Positions 21,187 through 30,959 of a stretch of DNA of 53,342 nt are shown piece by piece. Where the stretch lies: assembly GCA_003427395.1 (NCBI GenBank), contig BFEA01000283.1:848362-901703 (forward strand), given 5' to 3'. Below the pieces are notes generated by a model that did not search any database, had not been told where the DNA came from, and saw nothing but the letters and a program-made list of their open reading frames with translations. Origin of the DNA: Chara braunii (taxonomy: Eukaryota > Streptophyta > Charophyceae > Charales > Characeae). Made by a program: the position numbers and the translations under genes. Position 1 is the first letter of the stretch, and each line of letters starts with the position of its first letter.

Positions 21187-21558
21187 AATTATGGTAAGAA
21201 AGAGGATTTCTCCAGATCCAGAAAGAATGAAGGGAATGGTGGAAAGGTGAATAGAGAGAGAAGGAAGTATGACGAGCGACCAAGGAAGACTTTTGTCTGC
21301 TATTATTGTGGTGAAGAAGACCACACTACCACTTACTGTAAGCCAATGGAAGAGGATGTGAAGAGTGGGGTGGCAAAGAAGGATGCAATGAGTTATGTCT
21401 GTGATAGTTCATGGAACAAATTGGATCTCAGGCATCCTGGAGGTATGAGATTTTATGCCCTTAAGCATGATGAAAAGATGAAAAAAAATAAGAAGAGAAA
21501 GACTAAAGTGAATGTTCACACTTTCATAGGCGAACTGCCTAAGGGACTCATACAATAA
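19972..21558 (+). pseudogene. gag: Ty3-type gag (capsid and nucleocapsid), decayed
   Basis: Gag forms the particle in which the element's RNA is copied. Coding-like frames start just after the acceptor-like site at 19971. An N-terminal piece reads at 20061-20327, then a charged linker. The capsid-like part reads from about 20461 to 21072 (VNDFLDEYELFGLSYGWTD, later HIFLTNFTDNERQTVLNQA) with an in-frame TAA at 20707. After a TAA at 21070 the same frame continues through a 12-Asp tract to the zinc knuckle CYYCGEEDHTTTYC (C-x2-C-x4-H-x4-C), which binds RNA. At least two frameshifts and two stops make it non-functional as it stands. Confidence 0.8.
21144..21185. repeat. (GAT)n microsatellite coding a poly-Asp tract in gag
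   Basis: About a dozen GAT triplets in frame give a run of Asp just before the zinc knuckle. Being a triplet repeat, it can change length without breaking the frame. Confidence 0.9.
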
Positions 21559-22038
21559 CCTGATGATTCTTTCGCCATGATTGAGTTGCTTCTACGGTAC
21601 CTCACTTTAGTGAGGAACATGCCTGATGAGATCACTCCAAGCGAGTTTCCGTCATGAGATAATTCTGCTTCTCGGATTTCCTCTAAGTTAGCAACATTTT
21701 CTCCTAGCAAGCCTGTTTGTTCGGCCAACATGATGTCATTTGAAGGTGAACCACTATCAGAACTCGTTATGAAATCCAATACAGTGATTGGGGAAGTGAG
21801 GAATATTCATGCACATTTAACTTCTCAAATGATAGAGGGAAAAAAAAGAAGAAAGATTGAGGAAACTTTGATTGAAATCCTCGATGATCAAGAACCAGAT
21901 CCTTTGCCCAAGAAAAGTGAGCAAGGGAAGAAGATAATTTTTTTTCTTAAGAGTGAACTAGAGGATGAAACCGTAATTACGGATGTAATTACTAAGATGT
22001 TGGAAGAAACAGAGGTGACTCTTTCAAGGAGGCAATGA
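21559..22038 (+). pseudogene. Gag-pol linker region of the Ty3 element
   Basis: It continues the gag frame after a TAA at 21556, with one further TGA at 21655-21657. The part from 21730 (MMSFEGEPLSELVMKSNTV) to 22038 is acidic and Lys/Glu-rich. A one-base shift near 22015 brings in the protease frame (FKEAMTLAPKLKEEFKK). It is probably a spacer of the polyprotein; no enzyme motif is seen. Confidence 0.55.
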
Positions 22039-22470
22039 CCCTAGCACCTAAGTTGAAGGAGGAATTCAAAAAATTAATTGAGAAGAAAAAAATAGAAGTT
22101 AATTATTTGGGATCAGTCATTCCTAGTCAGGTTAACAGGACCTTGCCCGAATGTAAGATGAGATTCGCAACCATGGGCTGTCGCTATTTAATAATCTATA
22201 TTAATCAGGTGAAAATCCGAGCATTAGTGGATTCTGGGGCGGAAATGATACTTATCTTCCAGAAGGCAATGGAGGTCTGTGACCTGACTATTGATAGGTC
22301 CGCGAGGCAAACACTAAGCAATATTGCTGGAGAGTTCTTCGTGGCGGGATTTATTGACAATTTACCTATCAGAGTTTGATAATGACAGTCGAGCTATAAG
22401 GGTTCATGACACCGGACATGGACCATGACTGTATTATGGGCACTCTGTTCTTACACAGGATGAAGGCCGT
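22035..22470 (+). pseudogene. Ty3 aspartic protease region
   Basis: The protease cleaves the Gag-Pol polyprotein. The catalytic signature ALVDSGAEMILI is intact at about 22222-22257, followed by a TLSNIAGEFF stretch. After a frame break at about 22378 the usual closing motif appears as DHDCIMGTLFL (about 22420-22455). The reading frame differs from gag by one base. The frame breaks after residue 114, so the enzyme is disrupted. Confidence 0.8.
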
Positions 22471-22543
22471 CTAGTTCTTCAGTCATGAAGGGTCGTCTTG
22501 AATCAGTCTTCAAGACCCTGAGACTGCACAAAAACAGACCTCC

Positions 22544-22825
22544 ATGGTCTGTACGGCTTATCATCACAAGCATAAGATATCAACTAACTCAATTAGAAGG
22601 AAAAATTCTGCTGAGAGGATAAGAAAAATAAAAGGGAAAGACAAACAGGAATTTAAGGCGGAAGTTTCAGTTGATATCAATCAGATTTCGAAGATGATGA
22701 AAGCCCTTGGCAAACTTAAAAACGAAGATGGGCAGATTGAGGCATTTAAGAAGGCTGTCGAGACAGCCAAAGGTGAGAAAATGGAATTGAAGTTTGCATC
22801 AACTCATCATTTTTTAGGAAAATAG
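22544..22825 (+). other. Lys-rich protease-RT linker of the Ty3 element
   Basis: A 94-codon open frame rich in Lys and Glu (KIKGKDKQEFKAEVSVDI, MMKALGKLKNEDG) between protease and reverse transcriptase, on the same strand. Such charged tethers are common in this lineage. No catalytic motif is visible. Confidence 0.5.
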
Positions 22826-22860
22826 CCACTGAGTCAAAAATAAAATACAAGCCCAAGGGG

Positions 22861-24408
22861 GTGAAGAAGAACTCGGTGACAGTCCTAATAGAGAAGGATT
22901 ATGACGAGACACTAAAAAAAGAAAGGAGAATTATCAAAGCATTAAGGGAATCTGCGAAATTTGAGAATAGAGTCACCAGGGAATGGTTTGACAAGATGAA
23001 GATTGACTCTGATCAATTTATTCTGCCTAAAGAGAAGGAATATATCTTCAAAGTGTGTCAAAAGTTCTTTGGTGCATTCTCCTCTAATGATGAAGAAAGA
23101 GGGCGGTTGGATGTCGATATGATTAAGATGGCAAAAATCTGGACAGTTGATCACGTCTCATGGAATGACAAACCAACTAAGTATGCCCTGAAAGAAGAAG
23201 CAGAAGTGGTAAAGTACCTTGACAAAAATATTGCATCTAATGTTGTTGAACCTGCAGATGGACCGTATACTAACCACTGCTTTTGTTTTTGAAAACCAGG
23301 GGGTGGATTGAGATGGATACAGAATCTTCAGAAGCTCAACTCGGTAACTATACGTGATGCAGGTAGTCTCTCTAATGCTGATCTTCTTTCTGAATCCTTC
23401 GCTGATCGATGCATTTATTCTTTAATTGATGTATATTCTGGCTATGATCAGTTTCTCATTGATTCCACTAGTCGACCAATGACTGCCATGCACACGCCAA
23501 GGGGCCTTATTCAAATGTGCGTGGTACCTCAAGGTTGGACTAATGGTGTGGCAGTGGTTCATAGGGATATTATCAAAGTCATGCAGGACATCTCACATGA
23601 GATAACTAGTCCTTATATTGATGATAATGCCGTGAAAGGACATATGGTAAGAGATGAGACTTTGGTTGGGGATGGCATCAGAAAGTTTGTCTGGGAGCAT
23701 GCTGAAGGTGTGAAGTTGGTTCTAGAGAGACTTCAGAAGTATAAGGGTAGGAACCCTGACCCTAAGAAGATAAACAAAATTTTGAACTGGTCTTTGCCCC
23801 TCAAGCGAGTGACAGACGTCGGGAGCTTCTTGGATGTCTGGCGGTTCTGGAGGATTTTTATACCTCATTTTGCTACCCTTGCAGAACCTCTGAGGGAAAT
23901 GGTGAGACAAGGGGCTGGCTTATCTTGGATTGAGAAAAGACAGACTGTTGAAGAAACTCTGCAGGAAAAATTAAAAGATGGTGGCGTAGTGTTGGGAGTG
24001 TCGTACTATGATGATGAAGGGGGTAGACCCTTCATCATTGAGGCAGATGGAGGATCAATTACTCTGGGTAGTGTACTCATACAAAAAGATGAGAATGGTA
24101 GGGAAAGACCTCTAAGGTTTGAGAGTAGGACTCTCAACTCCACAGAAAGAGACTACACCCAGTTCAGGAAAGAGCTACTGACCATTATCCACTGTCTCAG
24201 GTGCTTCAGACACTATGTCCTTTGAAGCAGATTCATTCTGAGAACTGATGCATCTGCTGTGATTGGTGCAATTAAGAAACACAAACAAGTGGATCCAACA
24301 GTGAGCAGGTGGATAGCCTTCATTTGGACTTTTGATTTTGTCTTGGAAAAAATTTCAACTGAGAAGAACAGGGCAGATGACCTAAGTCGAATCGAATGTG
24401 GGAAAGAT
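22861..24408 (+). pseudogene. pol: Ty3 reverse transcriptase and RNase H, nearly intact
   Basis: It copies element RNA into DNA and removes the RNA strand. A single frame runs the whole length with stops only at 23290-23292 and 24223-24225. Fingers: KPTKYALKEEAEVVKYL; then RWIQNLQKLNSVTIRDA, IDVYSGYDQFLID, VVPQGWTNGVAVVHRD and the catalytic TSPYIDDNAVKG (YIDD box). Connection: FLDVWRFWRIFIPHF. RNase H: FIIEADGGSITLGSVLIQ, RTDASAVIGAIKKH, KNRADDLSRIE. The MGWTN-like and YIDD-x-x-VKG signatures resemble Ty3 elements of basidiomycete fungi more than typical plant lineages; this comparison is from memory of the family. Confidence 0.85.
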
Positions 24409-24465
24409 TGAGAAGAAGAAGATATTGAAAGAACTATTGAAGAATCTTCTTATGTTGATAATTTT

Positions 24466-26033
24466 ATGGATAAGAAAGATGATGAAGATTATGAAGTATC
24501 AAGCTCCTATAAGTGGAGTCTATGGCCTGAAGAAAGAAACTGTTGGGGAAAAGTTCGTGATGCCTATGTCTATGAATCAATTCTCGAAAAAGAAGAAGGG
24601 GAAGAACAGAATGACTGGTATGCAAAGATCAATGCAGCAGTTGTAGCAGCCCATGAGATGGGGGAAAGTTCAGGCTCAAAGAAAGAAGAAGAAGGTGAGA
24701 AGAAAGAGGAAGAGATATCATTCATTTTTGAAGAATACGATGGGATCTACCAAGACGTTGGGAAAAAAATGGAAAGAGAGCAGTTAAAGGAATATTATTG
24801 CAAGAATTTAAGGAAAAAGTTCAGGCGGGGTCACCTCTTTGTGGATGACAAGGGAGAGTTGCCTCCATTAAGAGTGATCTGTGGGAAGGAAAGGCAACTG
24901 GAAATAATTGTTGCTCTACACGAGAGGGTTGTTGGCGGTCATAGAGATGCTGAAGCAATGTACTCTAAGACAATTAAACTCTACTTCTGGCCTGGCATGA
25001 GGAACATGATTTACAGGTTCTCTAAGTCATGTGTGTTATATCAGAATGATTGAGCCCTTATTCCCTATTATCTTGGTAGAACCAGGCAGCAGAGTTCATT
25101 TGAATCTCATCACCATGCCCTTAGGCAAGGGAGGGATGAGGTACATATTGAACATGAGAGATAATTTTTCTGGCTATGTTGAGGTAAAAGCTCTGAGGAG
25201 GAAGACAACTGAGCAAGTAGCTGACTGGATAGAGGAAGTCTATCTCAGATATCCCTTCATCAGAGAGTTTGTCTCAGACCGAGGGTCTGAATTCAGGAAT
25301 GAGATTGTAAGAAGAACCACTCTCAGATTGGGCGTTAGAATTCGATATGTAACTACTTATCACCCTCAAGCGAATGCGCCGGTCGAGAGAGGTCACAAGA
25401 CTCTAAAAGATTCATTGGCTAAATGGTGTGAAGGGAACCTCAGTAGCTGGCCAAAGGTATTGAGAACTGCAGTTTACGCTGACAATATTACTGTCAAGAG
25501 AACCACTGGTTATGTTTCATTCACTCTGTGGTAGGACCGATATGCTACTCTGCCTATTCAAAGTATAATCAGAACATGGCGTAAGTCAAGAGAGTGACAG
25601 ATAATATTCAATTTCAGAGCTTCTTCAGATCGGAATGAAACAGATATCAGAGGTTGATCAGGCAGTAATGAATGTTGCAGAGAGAATGACAACCAGCAGA
25701 TTGTCAGATCAAGAAAGATGGAATAAAAAGAGATACATAAGGAAAAAGGAACTGAAGGTTGGTGACGTTGTTCTTCTATTCGACAGTTCTCTTGAGACTC
25801 AGTGGACTAAACGATTGGAGCCCAGATGGCTTGGTCCCTACAGAATTACAGGTGAAGCAGAAGACAAGGTTTATGAGATATCTAAGATGGATGGTTCAAG
25901 AGTTCATGACATGGTATCAGGGTCAAGACTTCGTAAGTTTATTTTCAGAGACCCTGACTTGGTCCCTACAATGACCTCAAAGAAAGGAAAGAAGAATCAG
26001 TCATCCAGTAAGAGAGTTGCTTCAAAAAATTAA
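24466..26033 (+). pseudogene. Ty3 integrase with GPY/F module, catalytic Asp changed
   Basis: The integrase inserts the DNA copy into the host genome. After an acidic linker, the zinc-binding region reads HERVVGGHRDAEAMYS and SCVLYQ, so the second Cys of the CxxC pair is Tyr. A shift near 25050 leads to the core: VHLNLITMPLG where the family has Asp at the N, VSDRGSEF with the second Asp, and QANAPVERGHKTLKDSL with the Glu. The C-terminal GPY/F module reads RWLGPYRITGEAEDKVYEI from about 25820. Stops lie at about 25532 and in the 100 bp after it. The first catalytic Asp to Asn change alone should inactivate it. Confidence 0.85.
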
Positions 26034-26830
26034 GAAAAGTATAGTGACACACAAAATGTACAGCAAAAACAAAAACTTCAATAGACTTTGACTACTCTTA
26101 CACTGTCAATTCATGATGTCAATTTTCAGTATGTCAGACTTTGACACGAGATACTTGAGAAAAACTTTTCAGATGATTTGTATTCGTCTTTGTGTATGAA
26201 CTGACCTTATTAATCTCTATAAGTGACGAAATCAGTGAGATCAAAGTATCATGAATGCTGAGTCACAGTCGGACCACGCAGCATCAGACCCATGAGTGGG
26301 GGTAACTGTAAAGCGCAGTTGCAGTGATATTAAGTCCAGAGAACTCGTGACCGTGGAACATCAAAAGAGTAACCAGTCTTGATCTCATGACGAAAAGAAA
26401 GTCTGACGGGCATAAAGAAGTTCAACTCTACCTGACCAGAAAGATGTCAGTAGAGGAATTTCGTGTCTTCTGACTGAGCTGTCTGTCCAAAAGAGCTATC
26501 AGGAAGGTAGGTATAAAGAAGTTGAGCCTTGCGTGACCATGAGAGTAATTTGCTTGGGGACTTCGTGTCTCTTGACTAAGATGCCTATCTTCAGTTTTAG
26601 ATGAGGGAAGAGACCTCTCTGGGATCAACACTTTGTACTTCCTGAGGTTGAAAGGAGGTCTCTGGGAAATGCATTGTCGACTGTTGTTTGTTGCTGTTTA
26701 GTGCCTCTTGAGACGGAAGGGACGTTTCTTGAGAAATGTTTGTTCTGTTATCTGGGGCATGGATTGTCTGACTGTGGGTGTGAGATGTTTGCTTGGCTGT
26801 CTGTGCCTGAGATTTTCTTTTCTAACCTAA
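26034..26830 (+). other. 3' region of the Ty3 element: possible PPT/LTR start and duplicated segment
   Basis: GAGTGGGGGTAAC (26294-26306), a purine-rich tract, is followed by TGTAAAGCGCAGTT (26307-26320). This looks like a polypurine primer next to an LTR start, and a related TGTAAAGTGCAGTT is at 34712. Two similar segments beginning TATAAAGAAGTT or CATAAAGAAGTT (about 26411 and 26510) form an imperfect 100-bp duplication. GAGACCTC (26610-26617) pairs with GAGGTCTC (26655-26662). No ORF of note. Confidence 0.4.
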
Positions 26831-26844
26831 AGATGCATTGATTG

Positions 26845-27397
26845 TCGGGGCTAGCCAGAGCCTTACCGCAATAAGTTGCAATCTGGTGGGATCAACAGGT
26901 CCCCGACGTGAGTGTCGAATTTCGTAATTGACTGAGGCTAAGACTCCGGGGGTTTGACCAGTAAGGTCAAACGGGGTCAACTGGAACCCTACTGTAGTTA
27001 GAGGATGCAATCCAGTGAGGTTCGCCAGAGCTTGGAACCGTGGTTAGATCGGGTCCCACGTTCAAAATTCTAGGCGGGGTAGCCAGCGCCCTAGGCCAAA
27101 AACTGGTGGGTGAGCCAGTTCCCGAGCGCAATGGTCAAATCCGAGTACGGGACAGTCTGACTAATGGGAGGTCTACTGTCATATGGTGACCAGACCCACT
27201 ATAGTCTGGGTGTCCTGGCGAGAGTGCCAAAGGGCTGCCATACTCAAGTAGTGGTTATGCTTGTCCTGATCTCGAGGCAGGTTAAAGGGGTCGTCAAGAC
27301 AAATGGTCTGATTGGTCCTGGCTTGAGGCGGGCCGAATAAGGTATGTCAGACTGACAGGAGGTCTGTCATTCCTGGCCAGTGTTGGGTCAAACCCAA
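26845..27397 (+). repeat. Hairpin cluster 3 downstream of the Ty3 pol
   Basis: Perfect short stems follow one another: TCGGGG/CCCCGA (26845-26906), GTTTGACC/GGTCAAAC (26952-26972), CTAGGCG with CGCCCTAG (27070-27094, one bulge), AACTGG/CCAGTT (27101-27120), GACAGT/ACTGTC (27151-27180), CCAGAC/GTCTGG (27190-27209), ATGTCAGAC/GTCTGTCAT (27344-27370, one mismatch), TTGGGT/ACCCAA (27383-27397). Loops vary in length and are not clearly constant, unlike arrays 1 and 2. Confidence 0.6.
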
Positions 27398-27821
27398 GGC
27401 AATCAATAACTCTTGGGTGTGAATAACTGTCTTGAAATGCCTAGGAATTCGTTATTTTATCTTCTCATTATTTTATTATTTTATTTTGGGTTTTATTTTG
27501 TTTACTTGTTGCTTGGCTGTTAATTGTCGGGGAGCTTGTTTGCTGGGGACAATTTGTTGTATGTGGAACTCGTTGTTTTGCGGGTATGTAAAGATTTATT
27601 TGAAGTTCCCAGACCAGGGAAAAGAAAAGGGGTTTGGTATCCCCTTCCCTTTTTTTCCGAGAAGTTGAGGAGACGCCTCACTCGGATGAGAGAAAGAGAA
27701 CAGGGTTTGGTATCCCCTAGGTTGCTTGAGAAGCTGAGATAATATCTCACTCAAGCCAGAAAGCAGAAAAAAGGGTTGGTATGCCCTATCCCTAGCATGG
27801 CAGACAAAATAATTTTTATTA
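27398..27821. other. Unassigned AT-rich DNA before the MITE
   Basis: Two similar pieces (GGTTTGGTATCCCC at about 27630 and 27703, each with CTCACTC nearby) repeat with a period of about 73 bp. Short frames exist on both strands but none resembles a known protein. Confidence 0.45.
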
Positions 27822-28183
27822 GCATTGAGTTGCGTAGCATCGTGTTCGGGTTCGGTGACCGAACCCGAACGTTCGAGACCGAACGCGAACGAGCACCGAA
27901 ACTTTCCGAACGCGAACGTAAAAATATTTAAAAAAAAAAACAAAACAAAGTTCTCCAAAAAATGTGAAAAACTATATGTGATGTAAAATAATAATACAAG
28001 CAACTTTTGCCTTGGAGGTATGGTCAAATTCATAACCAAACTCGAGTTAAAAATCAAAAACCAAAAAACAAGTTTTTTTTTTTTTTTTTTTTTTTTTAAT
28101 ATGTTCGGTCGAACACGTTCGGGTGACGTTTGGCCGAACACCCGAACATGTTCGGATGTTTGGTGTGCTACATAGGCATTGAG
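27822..28183. mobile_element. hAT-type MITE, copy 2 (27830-28175) with exact 8-bp TSD
   Basis: The target duplication GCATTGAG is exact on both sides (27822-27829 and 28176-28183). Termini are TTGCGTAGCAT and CTATGTAGCAC (reverse complement of the right end). Dense CGAAC/GTTCG motifs, some palindromic (TTCGGTGACCGAAC), fill both subterminal zones, which in hAT elements are transposase-binding regions. The inner core at 27993-28041 matches copy 1. A T run of about 24 lies at 28074-28097. There is no coding capacity; mobilisation would need a transposase encoded elsewhere. Confidence 0.9.
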
Positions 28184-29286
28184 ACCACATGGACAATATC
28201 CTCAACGTCGCTGTCAAGATGAAGAGTGAAATAACTCCTCTGAATGAAAATTCAGACAATGAATGAGTTTCAGAATGACGAGAGGTTAAAGCTAGCAGCG
28301 AGTGGTAAAGTAAAAATAATAATCCTTCTTTAATTTATTTGGTGGCCGACAAGCGGCCTGGTTCACAAGGAACCCGCATCCCCGGCTATAAGGTATTCAA
28401 ACTCTTAAGCCAGGGACGGTATGGGGTACGGAAAGGACTAAGGAGTTAACAGGAAGGAAGACTCAAAGATTCAAAGAGAAGGCCTCGTGTTTATGTAGTA
28501 GATAGAAGATGACCATGAACTCAACCTGAAGTAAGGCGAGAAGAAAAAAGATGCAAGAAAAAATACAGTTATTAGCATGAGGAGAGGGAGAGATTGTGCA
28601 TGGGATAGAGGATGATGGGACAGGCATCAGGGCCCTGCTTGTAGTGGGAGTGGTGGGAGTTTTGGGAGTATATGGAGGGGGAGAAGTGCTGGGAGCGCCG
28701 TAGCGCACCTCGAACTTCTTATGAAAATATTCCATTCTATTCGGGGATGGGGTTCGCTCATACCACCCTACTAATGAGTGACGAGGGTAGGACCTTAAGT
28801 GGGAGTCGTAGTTCCGTGGTTCATCCTCCTCTTCCTAGGAACTGTACTCGCGTCCTACGCGAGCTGGCAGCTCTTCGCGCGCCTTCCCTCCTCTACCACC
28901 TCTTCCTCTTCCTTGTCCCCTACGTGCCTCAGGCATGGCGAAAATCGAGACGGTAACTGAGAAAACGATAAGAGACAAGGGACGTGGCGCTAACGATTGT
29001 GATTGAGAAAATACTATGAGAGTGGGAAGGCTCACTACTAGGAAGTGAGAAGATGTGTTGTGACAGGGTAGATTAGGAAACGGAAACAGAGAACTGCCGA
29101 AGAAAAGAGAAGAAAACGACTAAGCAAACTATGAAGGATTACTGTGCACTGTAAGGAGAAGGATATGAACACTGCGAAAACGCTAGAAGTGAGTTTGCGC
29201 AAAACCGCTATGCGAGCTTCCTTGCAAATTACAACGGAGATGATTGTGAATACCACTATTTTGTGCCGCTTCATAGTGGTTGCGGA
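28184..29286. other. Unassigned interval between MITE and 2.5-kb repeat
   Basis: Contains an A/T-rich part to 28340 and a GC-richer part to 29000 with frames on both strands that do not resemble known families. ACCACTAT (29252-29259) pairs exactly with ATAGTGGT (29273-29280) just before the repeat begins. Confidence 0.45.
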
Positions 29287-30140
29287 GAAACCCTCGAGTT
29301 ATCACTACCGGGTACCTACGTCCAATGGCAAGGAGGGGGTTCATGACCTCCTACAAGGGGTGATGAGCTTCCTACCGAAGCAGCCCCGGGTGCCCCTATT
29401 TTTGGGTTCTGCGCTGGTTGCAACCCGCTGACTAGACTTACAGTAAAGGGAAACGTAGGGCCTGACAGTCTAGGCCATCAGATTATTCAGGTTCGGATTC
29501 GAACCGTTGACGGCCCTTCCCGCGAAGTGACTACAATCAAAAAAGAGTCTCGTCTAAGAGTTCAAAAATACTAATAATAATAATAATAATAATATGGAAA
29601 AAAAGAACAAAAACGTAACGACAAAGTGACTAAAGGTCGTCAGATTTCCCCAAACTAAGGTAGGCGGTTCAGTCGTGCAGAGTAGACCTTTAGTTTTCTT
29701 TTCACTTTTCTTTTACTTTTTTTTTTTTTTCTTGTTTTCTTTGCTTAGCCTCTCTTTCTCTGACAGCGACCACCGCTCCAAGCACCTAGCCCATAACCTG
29801 ACATGGGAGCAATCGGCGCGCAGTAGAAAAAACTGCGTCGGTCTATTTACTTCCGCATCCCTGGGCGAGCTAGGCGGCTACCACGGCCACAGGCCGGTAG
29901 TGCTCTGCTGTACAGCAGAGCGCTGAGCCTGCGTGGACCAATGGAAAGCCTAGTGGCGCACCCTTTTGTTGGGTGCAGTCACCGTCTCAAGTGACCCATA
30001 GCGGGGGGACTATTCGGATTTTCCAGAATCATGGAGGTTTGGGAGCATCCCGACGAGCCACAGGCGCCCGGACAAGGTGCTGGTAGCAAACAGGAGCGTG
30101 GCACACAGAGGAGGGCCGGGACACCGCGCCCTTCGACATA

Positions 30141-30185
30141 ATACCAAACCCCCACCCAGCGTCCCCGCTGGGTCAGAATTGGTAT
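30141..30185. repeat. Nested hairpin at the inverted-module joint, copy 2
   Basis: Outer arms ATACCAA (30141-30147) and TTGGTAT (30179-30185) and inner arms ACCCAGC (30154-30160) and GCTGGGT (30167-30173) are both perfect, with loop GTCCCC. This 45-bp structure is absent from copy 1, where the equivalent joint carries a different 8-bp hairpin. Confidence 0.75.
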
Positions 30186-30605
30186 CCCGTTATGGGACCA
30201 CCATGCTGAACCTGTAGTCACATCGCAAGGGTTAGAGAGCGATGGTAACGCTGCGGGGCTCTGCTCGTGTCCTAACCTTTGAGCTTCGTTTTTCCTATGT
30301 TTGAAATTATTTAACTTTTTTTATTTTATTAATTTTGGAACTCCAAACCATTATCTGAGTTCTCATTAGTGCACGGGGATCTCAACATGTCTATGCTCTA
30401 TAAAAAGGAGGTTGTTCTTGAGTCCCCCTACGAATATGTGGAGTGCACATCATTGTTAGTAGATGACAGATGCGCCTTTCACTCTGAGAGCCAGAACTCT
30501 GCTCGCGACTAGTTGCTCGATAGTACTATCAGCAGCATAAGTCTTTGAGAGCGCTACTTTGGCCGGTCGGCTTAACGCTGTGCAGAACCTGTCAATAGTG
30601 CGGCT

Positions 30606-30959
30606 ATGGCGCGTAGCAATGGCCTCTTTGGCTATAGGCCAGGCCATCTAAGATTCCACTGGAGCTGGGAACCGATGCGCGAAGAAGGGGCTACCGTAGA
30701 CGCCTGCCTGAGCTATAGTAAAAGTGACGGTTTAGCAAGGCTGAAGATAAACATTTACGGAGGGAAGGAGCAAGAGATGAGGGAGGATGCAAAGGTTCAG
30801 GGTGTAATTACTGAGGCTCGTGACCGAGCCGAGCGCCGGTTTAGAAGGGACGGAGTGACTGCGAGCTTAAAGGTAACGGTTACTTACCATGAAGAGGAGA
30901 CCTCAACGAGCACGACCGAGAGAGAACAGCAGGAGCTGGACCGGGATTCTGAAGCATAG
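30606..30959 (+). CDS. Repeat-encoded hypothetical protein (117 aa), copy 2
   Basis: Homologue of the 14622-14948 ORF with the same start context (CTATGGCGC) and frame. Differences include NWEP to SWEP, AYLSYS to ACLSYS and INIYEG to INIYGG. The end is extended to QQELDRDSEA because a TAG in copy 1 is CAG here. The charged C-terminal half (RDRAERRFRRDG) could form a helix. No known domain is visible. It lies in the direct (non-inverted) part of the repeat. Whether it is translated is unknown. Confidence 0.5.
   Translation: MARSNGLFGYRPGHLRFHWSWEPMREEGATVDACLSYSKSDGLARLKINIYGGKEQEMREDAKVQGVITEARDRAERRFRRDGVTASLKVTVTYHEEETSTSTTEREQQELDRDSEA

Noticed and set aside
20953-21324. Minus-strand ORF with a long Ile or His run
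   Set aside because: It is the shadow of the GAT repeat in gag.
27596-28141. 181-codon minus-strand ORF
   Set aside because: It spans the MITE and its T run. It has no conserved motif and is split by the element boundary.
13947-29515. tRNA T-arm-like GGTTCGAAT sequences at about 13957 and, inverted, at about 29491
   Set aside because: The stems around the loop do not pair over 5 bp, no anticodon or D arm can be placed, and both lie in the same repeat module.
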